From: Treponema sp.
GTDB lineage: Bacteria; Spirochaetota; Spirochaetia; Treponematales; Treponemataceae
Assembly: GCA_014803985.1 (NCBI GenBank)
Contig: JAAVAO010000011.1
Span: forward strand, 38,225-72,956
DNA: 34,732 nt
Direction of reading: 5' to 3'
Position 1 is the first letter of the stretch. Each line of letters begins with the position of its first letter. Below are positions 16,036 through 23,742 of this stretch, piece after piece. The notes under the pieces are model-generated. The model was not told where the DNA came from, did not search any database, and was given only the letters and a program-made list of their open reading frames with translations. The position numbers and the translations under genes are program-made.

Positions 16036-17328
16036 ATGGACGATGTGAAATATATTGAAGGAGGGGTAACTTCTCCGCTTGGATTTTTGGCGAGTGGAAT
16101 GCACGTGGGATTAAAAGAAAGCCGCACGGGAAATGATGTGGCACTGGTGTTTTCTGAAGTTTTGTGCAATGCCGCTGCTGTTTTTACTTCAAACCGCGTG
16201 AAAGCCGAATGTGTAAAATTGACACAAAAAAATATCGCCGATGGAAAAATGCAGGCTGCAATTTGTAATGTGTGCTATGCAAATGCTTGTACGGGCGATG
16301 AGGGATTTGCTGTTGCAAAAAGAATGGCGCACTCTGTATCAGAGGCTCTTCAAATTGATGAAAATAACGTGATTGTATGCTCCACAGGGATTATAGGGCA
16401 GCACATTCCAATTGAAAAAATTGAAAAAAATATGGCGGCTTTAAAGAATGCTCTTTCAAAGGAAGGGCATGCAGAGGCGAGAACTGCCATTATGACCACG
16501 GACACAAAGTATAAAGAATGCGCCGTTGAAACAGAAATCGGCGGAAAAACCATTCATATAGGCTGTATGTGCAAAGGCTCTGGGATGATACATATAAATA
16601 TGGGAACAATGTTGAGTTTTATAACAACCGACTGTGCAATCTCACCTGAAATGCTTCGTCTTGCTCTAAAAAAATCGGTTGCGATTACCTATAACTGCGT
16701 GAGCGTGGACGGCGACACTTCTACAAATGACACTCTTACAATTATGGCGAACGGTTTGGCAGGAAACAAGGAAATTACGGAGGAGGGAGAGGATTTTTCT
16801 GTTTTTCTCAAGGCGTTGAATCGCTTGAATACAGTTATGGCTATGAAAATTGCAAGCGATGGAGAGGGGGCCAGCCGACTTGTTGAATGTACGGTGAGCG
16901 GCGCAAAAGATGAAGAAAGTGCGAGAGGCCTTGCAAAATACATTATAAAGTCAAATTTAGTAAAAGCCGCACTGTTTGGACGCGATGCAAATTGCGGAAG
17001 AATCTTATGTGCAATGGGATATTCAGGGTTTGACTTTACTCCCGATAAAACATCCGTCTATTTTTCAAGCAAACAAAATTCCCGTTGTTATTTTGACCTT
17101 GCCGAAGAAAACTCCCTTGAAATTGCCTCTTCGGACAATGAAAATCGAATAGAAGTGGTTCATGATGGCGTGGGACTTCAGTTTGACGAGGAAAAAGCCG
17201 TTCGCATTCTCGGTGCAGAGGCTGTTGAAATTGAAGTGTATCTTCAAGACGGCAATGCAAACGGTAGGGCGTGGGGGTGCGATTTGACGTATGATTATGT
17301 TAAAATAAATGGAGATTATCGTTCATGA
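16036..17328 (+). CDS. argJ: Bifunctional glutamate N-acetyltransferase / amino-acid acetyltransferase
   Basis: ArgJ moves the acetyl group from N-acetylornithine to glutamate, recycling it in arginine synthesis; some forms also use acetyl-CoA. The precursor normally cuts itself before a conserved threonine in the ATML motif; here the site reads KGSGMIHINMGTML, so the new N-terminal nucleophile is T191 but the residue before it is G190 rather than alanine. The oxyanion motif STGIIG (116-121), SVDGDTSTNDT, GEGASRLVE, GRDANCGRI and the C-terminal DYRS agree with the family. The 430-residue length is somewhat above the usual 390-410. The start has AGGA about nine bases upstream. The stop overlaps the argB start (ATGA), so the two are translationally coupled. 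Confidence 0.95.
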   Translation: MDDVKYIEGGVTSPLGFLASGMHVGLKESRTGNDVALVFSEVLCNAAAVFTSNRVKAECVKLTQKNIADGKMQAAICNVCYANACTGDEGFAVAKRMAHSVSEALQIDENNVIVCSTGIIGQHIPIEKIEKNMAALKNALSKEGHAEARTAIMTTDTKYKECAVETEIGGKTIHIGCMCKGSGMIHINMGTMLSFITTDCAISPEMLRLALKKSVAITYNCVSVDGDTSTNDTLTIMANGLAGNKEITEEGEDFSVFLKALNRLNTVMAMKIASDGEGASRLVECTVSGAKDEESARGLAKYIIKSNLVKAALFGRDANCGRILCAMGYSGFDFTPDKTSVYFSSKQNSRCYFDLAEENSLEIASSDNENRIEVVHDGVGLQFDEEKAVRILGAEAVEIEVYLQDGNANGRAWGCDLTYDYVKINGDYRS

Positions 17329-18227
17329 GCGACTTTACATTTCAAGATGCTGAAAACAGGGGAAGACTTTTAAATAACGAGGCGTGGAGCGATGTTTTGA
17401 TTCAAGCGATGCCGTATTTTAAGCAATGGTGTGGAAAAATCGTTGTTGTAAAATATGGCGGAAACGCTATGCTGAACGATGAATTGAAAAATGCCGTGAT
17501 GAAGGACTTGGTTTTATTGAATACAATCGGAGTGAAAGTTGTTTTAGTTCACGGTGGCGGACCTGAAATCAATAAAATGCTTGAAAAGGTTGGCAAAGAA
17601 AGTCGATTTGTCAACGGTCTTCGATACACTGACAAAGAGACGATGGAAGTGGTGCAAATGGTGCTCACAGGAAAAATCAACAAGGAGCTTGCCGGAGCGT
17701 TGCTACAGGAGGGAGGTCGCGCCGTTGGTTTAAGCGGGATTGATTCAGGGCTTTTGCGTGCAAAAAAAATTCAAGGTGGCGATGACTTGGGACTTGTCGG
17801 AGAAGTGACAGAAGTCCATCCAGAAATAATTCAACATTTGCTTGACGATGAATATATTCCCGTGATTTCTACCGTTGCGTTGGGCGAAGTGGGGGATGAG
17901 CTTTGCTATAATATAAATGCTGATACCGCCGCCGCAAAAATTGCCGTTGCGTTGAAGGCGGAAAAATTTGTGCAGTTGACGAATGTTCCCGGCGTGTTGA
18001 AAAATATGGATGATCCGTTGTCTTTAATTGCGCGCATTCCAATGCCAACAGTTCCTCAATTGATAGAGCAAGGAGTGATAAATGGCGGAATGATTCCAAA
18101 AGTTGAATGCTGTATGATTGCCCTTCGAGGCGGAGTTCCGCGCACCCATATCATCGATGGCAGAGTTCCCCATTCTCTTTTGCTGGAAATGTTCAGTGAT
18201 CGTGGTGTTGGCACAATGATTTATTAA
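17325..18227 (+). CDS. argB: Acetylglutamate kinase
   Basis: Phosphorylates N-acetylglutamate, the second committed arginine step. The 300-residue protein shows the amino-acid-kinase hallmarks: VVVKYGGNAM near 39-48, LVHGGGPEINKML near 73-85, GLSGIDSGLLRA, NINADTAAAKIA, and the C-terminal VINGGMIPKVECC region. An N-terminal helix of about 30 residues (NNEAWSDVLIQAMPYFKQWCGK) is typical of arginine-inhibited hexameric forms, which suggests but does not prove feedback control by arginine. It overlaps argJ by 4 bp. No argC or argD is in the window. Confidence 0.96.
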   Translation: MSDFTFQDAENRGRLLNNEAWSDVLIQAMPYFKQWCGKIVVVKYGGNAMLNDELKNAVMKDLVLLNTIGVKVVLVHGGGPEINKMLEKVGKESRFVNGLRYTDKETMEVVQMVLTGKINKELAGALLQEGGRAVGLSGIDSGLLRAKKIQGGDDLGLVGEVTEVHPEIIQHLLDDEYIPVISTVALGEVGDELCYNINADTAAAKIAVALKAEKFVQLTNVPGVLKNMDDPLSLIARIPMPTVPQLIEQGVINGGMIPKVECCMIALRGGVPRTHIIDGRVPHSLLLEMFSDRGVGTMIY

Positions 18228-18295
18228 GTCGAATTGTGAGTTTTATACTGTAAGTCACGAAATAAAAACTGAAAAACCGATTCTTCCGCCCTGCC

Positions 18296-18324
18296 TTGAC
18301 TTGTAAAAAAAATATTAGTATATT
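18296..18324 (+). promoter_or_regulatory. Sigma-70-type promoter of hpt (leaderless start)
   Basis: TTGACT (18296-18301), a 17-bp spacer and TATATT (18319-18324). Only six bases separate the -10 from the ATG at 18331, so transcription should begin on or next to the start codon. Confidence 0.8.
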
Positions 18325-18330
18325 ACAGAT

Positions 18331-18675
18331 ATGGTTTCTTTAGAAAATTTAAAATCACTCGGAATTGATTCCGATGAGGCAATAAAGCGTTTTAGTGGCA
18401 AAAGAGAACTTTACGAACGTTTGTTGCAAAAGTTTCCTGCGGCAGCACGTGATCTTGAAGTTGTTTCTTTTTTGAAGAGCGGTGACTATCAAACGGCGCT
18501 TGCAAATGCTCATTCACTAAAAGGTATTTGTGGGAATTTGTATTTAACTCCGCTTTTTAATGCGTATTCTGACATTGTGATTGCACTTCGTTCTTCTGAA
18601 TATGGCAAGGCTGCAGAGTTGGCGCAAGATGCTCTGATAATGCAGGATTGTGTTATAAAAGTTATAGAGGCATAG
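18331..18675 (+). CDS. Histidine phosphotransfer (Hpt) domain protein
   Basis: A 114-residue single-domain Hpt protein. Phospho-accepting H61 lies in ANAHSLKGICGNLYL, the classic H-S-L-K-G motif of the four-helix bundle, with a second helix pair after it. Hpt proteins relay phosphoryl groups between receiver domains and have no catalytic activity. The gene ends 1 bp before the response regulator gene, so the two are co-transcribed and likely coupled. The ATG has no Shine-Dalgarno and sits directly after the -10 box; no alternative in-frame start lies nearby. No histidine kinase is encoded here, so the phosphate donor must come from elsewhere in the genome. Confidence 0.9.
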   Translation: MVSLENLKSLGIDSDEAIKRFSGKRELYERLLQKFPAAARDLEVVSFLKSGDYQTALANAHSLKGICGNLYLTPLFNAYSDIVIALRSSEYGKAAELAQDALIMQDCVIKVIEA

Positions 18676-18676
18676 T

Positions 18677-19720
18677 ATGAGTGGAAAGTTGCTTATCGTT
18701 GACGATATAGAAATCAATCGTGATATTTTAGCTGAAACATTCAAAGACCAGTATGAAATCTTTCAGGCTGATAACGGCAGGAAGGCTCTTGAATGTTTGA
18801 ACAAAAATAAGGATATTGACGCTGTTCTTCTTGATTTGGTTATGCCGGAACTTGATGGAATTGGGGTTCTAAAGGAAATGAACTGGGCGAATATGCTTAA
18901 AAAGATTCCCGTGTTCGTTGTTACCGCTGAAAGCGACTTGGATTCCTTGAGTGATGCATATAATTTTGGTGCGGTTGATGTTATTATGAAGCCGTATAAC
19001 GCCAACTTTATACGACGTCGAATTGACAGTGTAATAGAATTGTACAGAACTCGCAATGAACTGCAACAAACTGTTGTCGAGCAGTATAGAAAACTTGATT
19101 CTCTTAATCTTAACTTGATAGAAATGCTTGCGTCTGTCATTGAATTTCGTGACAGTGAGTCTGGAGAGCATGTTAAGAGAATTAGCACACTTACAAAAAT
19201 TGTTATGAAAGAAGTGTGCGAGCTTTATCCCGAATATGAAATGCCCTATTCTCAAATTATAAAAATTTCAAATGCCGCTATTTTGCATGACGTTGGAAAA
19301 ATTGCAATCCCAGACAGCATTCTAACAAAGCCTGGAAGACTGACTCCTGAAGAATTTGAAATTATGAAGCAACACACTGTAAAGGGGGGTGCTATTATGG
19401 AAAGCTTCCCAAAAGTGCTTGATAAAGAAACCTATGATTATGCTTATGATATTTGTCGTCATCATCACGAAAGATGGGATGGACGAGGCTATCCAGACAA
19501 ATTGAAGGGGGATGAAATTTCCATTTGGTCGCAGGTTGTTGCAATTGTAGATGTGTATGATGCACTTATATCTCCTCGTTGTTATAAAAAGATGATTCCG
19601 CATGACGAGGCGGTGAGGATGATAAAAGCTGGAGAGTGCGGTATGTTCAACCCTAAAATTTTGGAGGCTTTTGATAAGGCAATATCTATAAATGGGGGGG
19701 GGGCTCTTAATTCAAAATAA
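18677..19720 (+). CDS. Response regulator with HD-GYP domain (probable c-di-GMP phosphodiesterase)
   Basis: Residues 1-125 form a receiver domain with the acidic pair DD (9-10), phospho-accepting D53 (LLDLVMPE), a conserved Thr in VVTAESD and K in VIMKPYN. A helical linker (about 125-155) leads to an HD-GYP domain (about 155-335) with AAILHDVGKIAIPDSIL, KQHTVKGG, the HHHERWDGRGYP signature and DVYDALIS. HD-GYP domains with intact HD and GYP usually hydrolyse cyclic di-GMP. The Hpt gene directly upstream is its likely phosphodonor partner. The last residues (GGGALNSK) are encoded through a G10 homopolymer, so slippage would alter only the extreme C-terminus. A strong terminator follows at 19783-19815. 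Confidence 0.94.
   Translation: MSGKLLIVDDIEINRDILAETFKDQYEIFQADNGRKALECLNKNKDIDAVLLDLVMPELDGIGVLKEMNWANMLKKIPVFVVTAESDLDSLSDAYNFGAVDVIMKPYNANFIRRRIDSVIELYRTRNELQQTVVEQYRKLDSLNLNLIEMLASVIEFRDSESGEHVKRISTLTKIVMKEVCELYPEYEMPYSQIIKISNAAILHDVGKIAIPDSILTKPGRLTPEEFEIMKQHTVKGGAIMESFPKVLDKETYDYAYDICRHHHERWDGRGYPDKLKGDEISIWSQVVAIVDVYDALISPRCYKKMIPHDEAVRMIKAGECGMFNPKILEAFDKAISINGGGALNSK
19694..19703 (+). repeat. G10 homopolymer near the HD-GYP gene 3' end
   Basis: Ten consecutive G residues encode the Gly-rich C-terminus. In-frame reading ends GGGALNSK; one G fewer gives GGGLLIQNK, one more gives GGGGS. All frames stop within about 30 nt, so length changes have little effect on protein size. Confidence 0.95.
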
Positions 19721-19782
19721 ATAGAGCGTTGAAATCGCAGTACATAAGTGAGTTTTGAAAAAACTCGCATCGCTCACTGTGC

Positions 19783-19815
19783 AAGGGAGTCCGTTTGTGA
19801 TTCCCTTATTTTTTT
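19783..19815 (+). terminator. Intrinsic terminator after the hpt / HD-GYP operon
   Basis: AAGGGAGTC (19783-19791) pairs with GATTCCCTT (19799-19807), with one G-U pair, around a 7-nt loop, followed by A and seven T residues (19809-19815). Confidence 0.88.
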
Positions 19816-19951
19816 GGAGTATGGAATGTATTTTCAGATTTGCAATGATACTTGTTTGTCAGTGAGTTTATGTTATTTTGCAGACGAATGAAGCACTTTA
19901 TTTGACAATCTGTTTTTGCTAAAAAAAAAGATCATTACTTTTTTAAAAATC

Positions 19952-19980
19952 TTGAAATATACGGCAATCAGTATTAGAAT
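19952..19980 (+). promoter_or_regulatory. Sigma-70-type promoter of apt operon (near-leaderless)
   Basis: TTGAAA (19952-19957), a 17-bp spacer and TAGAAT (19975-19980). The apt ATG is only eight bases past the -10, so the message should start within a base or two of the start codon. Confidence 0.65.
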
Positions 19981-19988
19981 TATGAGTT

Positions 19989-20522
19989 ATGAGCATAGAA
20001 CTTCTTGACAAGGCGATTCGGAGAGTTCCTGATTTTCCAAAGCCCGGCATTCTTTTTTATGATGTGACAGGAATTTTTATAAATCCCGACGCTTTTAAAT
20101 ATTGTATAGATAGAATGGAAGCACTGTATAAATTTGAAAGGCTTGATGGCATTTGCGGAGTTGAATCCCGCGGTTTTTTGCTTGCCGCCCCTTTAGCGGA
20201 GCGACTTGGCATCCCTCTCGTTTTAATTCGAAAAAAAGGCAAATTGCCTGGCGATACGTATTGCTGTAAATTCGCTTTGGAATATGGAACTTCAGAAATT
20301 GAAGTGCATAAGGCGGATGTAAAAAAAGATTCGCGCTATCTCGTTGTCGATGATCTCATTGCAACAGGAGGAACTCTTTCTGCGGTGAAAAAATTGCTTG
20401 AAATGGCAGGTGCGTCTGTTGCAGAATTCTTTGGTGTTATAGGACTTCCAGAATTAAACTACGAAAAGACTCTTTTTCCAACAAAGGTTACTACGCTGAT
20501 ACAGTACAGCGAAAAAATATGA
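19989..20522 (+). CDS. apt: Adenine phosphoribosyltransferase
   Basis: Cytoplasmic purine salvage enzyme converting adenine and PRPP to AMP. The 177-residue length is normal for the family. Visible marks are the N-terminal VPDFPKPGILFYDVTG, the ESRGFLLAAPLAERLGIPLVLIRKKGKLPG loop that recognises the base, and the PRPP-binding VVDDLIATGGTL. The start ATG is the only sensible one; an ATG seven bases upstream is out of frame. No clear Shine-Dalgarno is present, consistent with a leaderless message. It heads a probable operon with asnA (15-bp gap), an unknown protein and a pseudouridine synthase. Confidence 0.95.
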   Translation: MSIELLDKAIRRVPDFPKPGILFYDVTGIFINPDAFKYCIDRMEALYKFERLDGICGVESRGFLLAAPLAERLGIPLVLIRKKGKLPGDTYCCKFALEYGTSEIEVHKADVKKDSRYLVVDDLIATGGTLSAVKKLLEMAGASVAEFFGVIGLPELNYEKTLFPTKVTTLIQYSEKI

Positions 20523-20537
20523 TATAGGGAAAAAATT

Positions 20538-21560
20538 ATGTTAAGACATTATAAACCCATTCTTTCAGTTCATGAAACTGAGCATGCGATTGTCCAAATA
20601 AAGGACTTTTTCCAAATTGCACTTTCAACGGAATTAAACTTAACGCGGGTTACCGCCCCTCTTTTTGTGCCGTCAGGGCTTGGAATAAATGATGACTTGA
20701 ACGGAGTGGAGCGACCTGTTTCCTTTACTGTTCCTGCAATGGATGATCGGAAAATGGAGATTGTGCAGTCTCTTGCAAAATGGAAGCGTTTGAAAGTTAC
20801 CGAAATGGGATTGAAGCCGGGCTTTGGCATTTACACGGATATGAACGCAATTCGTTCTGATGAAGAGCTTGACGAAGTGCATTCTCTGTATGTTGATCAG
20901 TGGGATTGGGAGTTAGCGATTGATCCAAGAGATAGAACTGTGTTTTTCTTGCTTGATATTGTGAAGAAAATTTATCGATGCTTAAAAAGAACTGAATTTT
21001 ATCTTTATGACAGGTATTCGTCGCTCAAACCTGTTTTGCCCGATGATATTAAAATGATTTATTCCGATGACTTGTACAACGCCTTTCCGAAGCTTTCTCC
21101 GCGGGAACGTGAAAATATGGCGGCAAAAAAACATGGTGCGATTTTTGTTTGTGGAATCGGGGGAAAATTGCCTGATGGAACGATTCACGATGGGCGCGCT
21201 CCTGACTATGACGATTGGATTTCTGAGGCGGGAGATGGACATGTTGGCTTGAACGGCGATATTATTGTGTGGGATGATAAGATTGGACGCAGTTTGGAAC
21301 TTTCTTCTATGGGAATACGGGTTTCTCCTGAAAGCCTTAGACGGCAGCTTTCCGAACGTGGTTGTACAGGGCGTGAAAATTTGAGCTTTCACTCGCGCCT
21401 TTTAAATGATGAATTGACGCAAACGCTTGGTGGTGGAATAGGGCAGTCAAGACTGTGTATGTTCCTTCTGAAAAAAGCGCATATCGGTGAAACTCAGGTG
21501 AGCGTGTGGCCAGATGCAGTTAAAACGGAATGCCAGAAGCGCGGTATACCGCTTTTATAA
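20538..21560 (+). CDS. asnA: Aspartate-ammonia ligase (ammonia-dependent asparagine synthetase A)
   Basis: AsnA makes asparagine from aspartate, ammonia and ATP and has a class II aminoacyl-tRNA-synthetase-like fold. The 340-residue protein is close to the usual 330. Motifs seen include LNLTRVTAPLFV and GLNDDLNG-like GINDDLNG near the N-terminus, VHSLYVDQWDWE, and the C-terminal motif 3 GGGIGQSRLCMFLL. AGGGA precedes the ATG at a suitable distance. The 3' end lies just upstream of the next gene in another frame. Bacteria with AsnA can use free ammonia rather than glutamine for asparagine. Confidence 0.95.
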   Translation: MLRHYKPILSVHETEHAIVQIKDFFQIALSTELNLTRVTAPLFVPSGLGINDDLNGVERPVSFTVPAMDDRKMEIVQSLAKWKRLKVTEMGLKPGFGIYTDMNAIRSDEELDEVHSLYVDQWDWELAIDPRDRTVFFLLDIVKKIYRCLKRTEFYLYDRYSSLKPVLPDDIKMIYSDDLYNAFPKLSPRERENMAAKKHGAIFVCGIGGKLPDGTIHDGRAPDYDDWISEAGDGHVGLNGDIIVWDDKIGRSLELSSMGIRVSPESLRRQLSERGCTGRENLSFHSRLLNDELTQTLGGGIGQSRLCMFLLKKAHIGETQVSVWPDAVKTECQKRGIPLL

Positions 21561-21582
21561 CCAATCGTATGGATATTTTGCC

Positions 21583-22572
21583 TTGAAAAAAGAGTATAGA
21601 TTTTCTGCGGATGAACTTGAAGCCTCTTTAAAAACATTTTCTCAAAAAGGAATTACAGAACTTTTTGTAAACGATGAGGCGATGTCGAATGATAAAAAGA
21701 GGCTTATTCGCTTTCTTTCTGCGGTGGAATCTGATGCTGGGGATCTTTTTGTTTCAATAAAAGTGAATCCAAATGTGATTGACGGAGCGGTTTGTAAAAA
21801 GTGCGCTGAAGTGAATTGTTCGCTTGAGATTCCGCTTGTTGTGGAGAAAAAAGGTGCGGCGTTTCTTTTTGATAAAAAAAATTATGCAAAAAAATGCACG
21901 TCTTTAAATACCTTTGGGCTTGTTTTTGGCTTTCAAATTTTTTATGCGGATTTTGCAGGTGACACTTTAAAGTCGTTTTGCGAACGTCTTGATTTTGCGG
22001 TGTCTCAATTTCCAAATCACATAGACTTTCCGCAAACAGAGGAGGGTGCATTTTCTACTAATGCGTATACGAGCGGAGTTTTTTCAGGCGGGGACATTCG
22101 TTTTGCAAGGAACATTGCTTTTGCTTGCAGAACGTTTTATTCAAGCGGCAGGGCGGTTACATGGTTTAATTCCGTTTTGCGTCCTTTGCGTATAAAACCG
22201 TCAAAATTTTTTACCGATTTTGCAGAATGGCAGCGCGTAAATAATTGCGATTTTAAAAGCGGATTTTCCCCAGAAGATTCAACGCACAGAGAAATTGAAA
22301 AAATGCAGCTTTTGTTTTTGCAAATGAAATATGAGGAAAAAGGCGTGTCTGCTTTGTTTCCCGTGGTGAAAGATATTGTGCGCATAAACGGTGCTTTAAG
22401 TCGTCTTGTTTCAGATGGAGAGGAGTGTGAACTTGCATTGCAATACAGCCCTGATGACTTGTTCGGCCCTGAAAGTATGGATGTAGAGCGTTTTGCAAAT
22501 GATGTGTGTATGGAATCTTCTCATGTGCGGATTTTTGATAATGGCGGTGAGCCTGATTATATGGTGAAATAA
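21583..22572 (+). CDS. Unknown protein resembling a radical-SAM barrel without the cysteine cluster
   Basis: I do not recognise a named family. The chosen start is TTG at 21583 (MKKEYRFSADELEASLK), just after the asnA stop; an in-frame ATG at 21514 would overlap asnA by 47 bp. The pattern KGITELFVNDEAMSNDKKRLIRFL, then strands VSIKVNPNVID and CSLEIPLVV, is like the strand-helix repeats of a radical-SAM TIM barrel (substrate-proximal half), but no CxxxCxxC motif for the iron-sulfur cluster exists. The protein is about 329 residues, with scattered cysteines and no signal peptide or membrane segment. It lies between asnA and a pseudouridine synthase gene and is likely co-transcribed. The radical-SAM comparison is an impression from sequence rhythm, not a motif match. 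Confidence 0.6.
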   Translation: MKKEYRFSADELEASLKTFSQKGITELFVNDEAMSNDKKRLIRFLSAVESDAGDLFVSIKVNPNVIDGAVCKKCAEVNCSLEIPLVVEKKGAAFLFDKKNYAKKCTSLNTFGLVFGFQIFYADFAGDTLKSFCERLDFAVSQFPNHIDFPQTEEGAFSTNAYTSGVFSGGDIRFARNIAFACRTFYSSGRAVTWFNSVLRPLRIKPSKFFTDFAEWQRVNNCDFKSGFSPEDSTHREIEKMQLLFLQMKYEEKGVSALFPVVKDIVRINGALSRLVSDGEECELALQYSPDDLFGPESMDVERFANDVCMESSHVRIFDNGGEPDYMVK

Positions 22573-22582
22573 GCGTTTTGAA

Positions 22583-23584
22583 ATGAATTTTACATTTTTT
22601 GCACAAAATAAAATTCGTCTTGATGAACTTTTGCGCAGTGAGTTGCCTCGCGCAATTGAAAACGATCAAAAAAATGCTCTTTCACACTCGAAGATACGGC
22701 GGTTAATTCTTTCAGGCTCGGTTTTTGTCGATGGTGTGCAAATCCGCCGCCCTGCTTACGTTGTTTTTAAAGACAGCAAAGTGAACGTTTTATTTGATGA
22801 AGCGAAATTTTTCTTTGAAAAACAGCCTTCTGATGTGAATTTTGTGCTTTCTGAAAAAGACGTGCTTTTTGAGGATGCATTTTTCATTTTGGTGAACAAG
22901 CCTGCGTTTTTTCCAGTGGAAGAGGCTTTTTCGGGTGCGCAAAAGAGGAATAACCTTCACGATGAAGTTGTGCGCTATATGCATTCAAAACATCCCGATT
23001 TGCGAAATCCGCCTTACTGTGGAGTGATGCATCGTCTTGACCGAGAAACAAGCGGTGTTATTCTGTTTACAAAGCAGCGCGCAGTGAACAAAGCCATTCA
23101 CCGTATGTTTGAAGATCATAATTTTAAAAAAGTGTATACCGCTGTCTGTTGCCCTCGCGCTGCTGTTCCAAGATGTGGCGATGAATTTACGGTGGAAAAT
23201 TATATCGGAAGAATTTCTCCAAAGGGGCAAAGGGCGAAATGGGGGATTCTGCCAGCGGAAAAGGGCGGCTTGTATTCCAAGACAAATTTTAAAATTGTGG
23301 ATGAAATTGCGAGTTCGACAAATGGAAGGCAAAAAACATATTTTGTTGTTCAGGCAGAGCCGGTTACGGGGCGAACCCACCAAATCAGGGTGCATTTGAG
23401 CGGGAAAGGACTTCCGATTTTGGGCGACACTCTCTATGGAGGAGATGGCGCAGAGAGGATTATGCTTCACGCCTCTCGTTTGGAATTTTCTCATCCTGTG
23501 AGCGGAGCGGTTTTGAGCATAAAAGCGACTTGTCCGTTTTACAGCCCTTCTGCGAATGGTTTTGAAGCCCTTCAAAACTCATAA
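22583..23584 (+). CDS. RluA-family pseudouridine synthase
   Basis: The 333-residue protein begins with an S4 RNA-binding domain (IRLDELLRSELP, then ALSHSKIRRLILSGSVFVDGVQI) followed by the RluA-family catalytic domain. The catalytic aspartate is in VMHRLDRETSGVILF, and GRTHQIRVHLSGKGLPILGDTLYGG is the standard second motif. Such enzymes isomerise specific uridines in rRNA or tRNA; RluC/RluD-type members modify 23S rRNA, but the exact target cannot be read from sequence. The ATG lies 10 bp after the previous stop, with no obvious Shine-Dalgarno. It is the last gene of the apt-asnA run. Confidence 0.93.
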   Translation: MNFTFFAQNKIRLDELLRSELPRAIENDQKNALSHSKIRRLILSGSVFVDGVQIRRPAYVVFKDSKVNVLFDEAKFFFEKQPSDVNFVLSEKDVLFEDAFFILVNKPAFFPVEEAFSGAQKRNNLHDEVVRYMHSKHPDLRNPPYCGVMHRLDRETSGVILFTKQRAVNKAIHRMFEDHNFKKVYTAVCCPRAAVPRCGDEFTVENYIGRISPKGQRAKWGILPAEKGGLYSKTNFKIVDEIASSTNGRQKTYFVVQAEPVTGRTHQIRVHLSGKGLPILGDTLYGGDGAERIMLHASRLEFSHPVSGAVLSIKATCPFYSPSANGFEALQNS

Positions 23585-23629
23585 TTTAACCTTGTAGCTA
23601 AAAAAAGTAAAAAAAGTAGCGTTTCCCTC

Positions 23630-23660
23630 TTGACAAAACCGACTGGGGGGGGGGTATATT
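23630..23660 (+). promoter_or_regulatory. Lipoprotein promoter with poly-G spacer (putative phase-variable promoter)
   Basis: A perfect TTGACA (23630-23635) and TATATT (23655-23660) are separated by 19 bp, ten of which are a continuous G tract (23645-23654). The optimum spacing of 17 bp would be reached with eight G residues. Slippage in the tract should therefore tune or switch promoter strength. Confidence 0.82.
23645..23654 (+). repeat. G10 homopolymer in promoter spacer
   Basis: Ten consecutive G residues directly abut the -10 element of the promoter of the large lipoprotein gene. The surroundings are AT-rich, so a run of this length is not expected by chance. Confidence 0.95.
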
Positions 23661-23742
23661 TGTATAGTTAATTGTGCGGGCATGGCTGAATGATGTTTCT
23701 GCACAGTTCAAATCTTTTTTATAGCGAAAAGGAGCTGTACAA

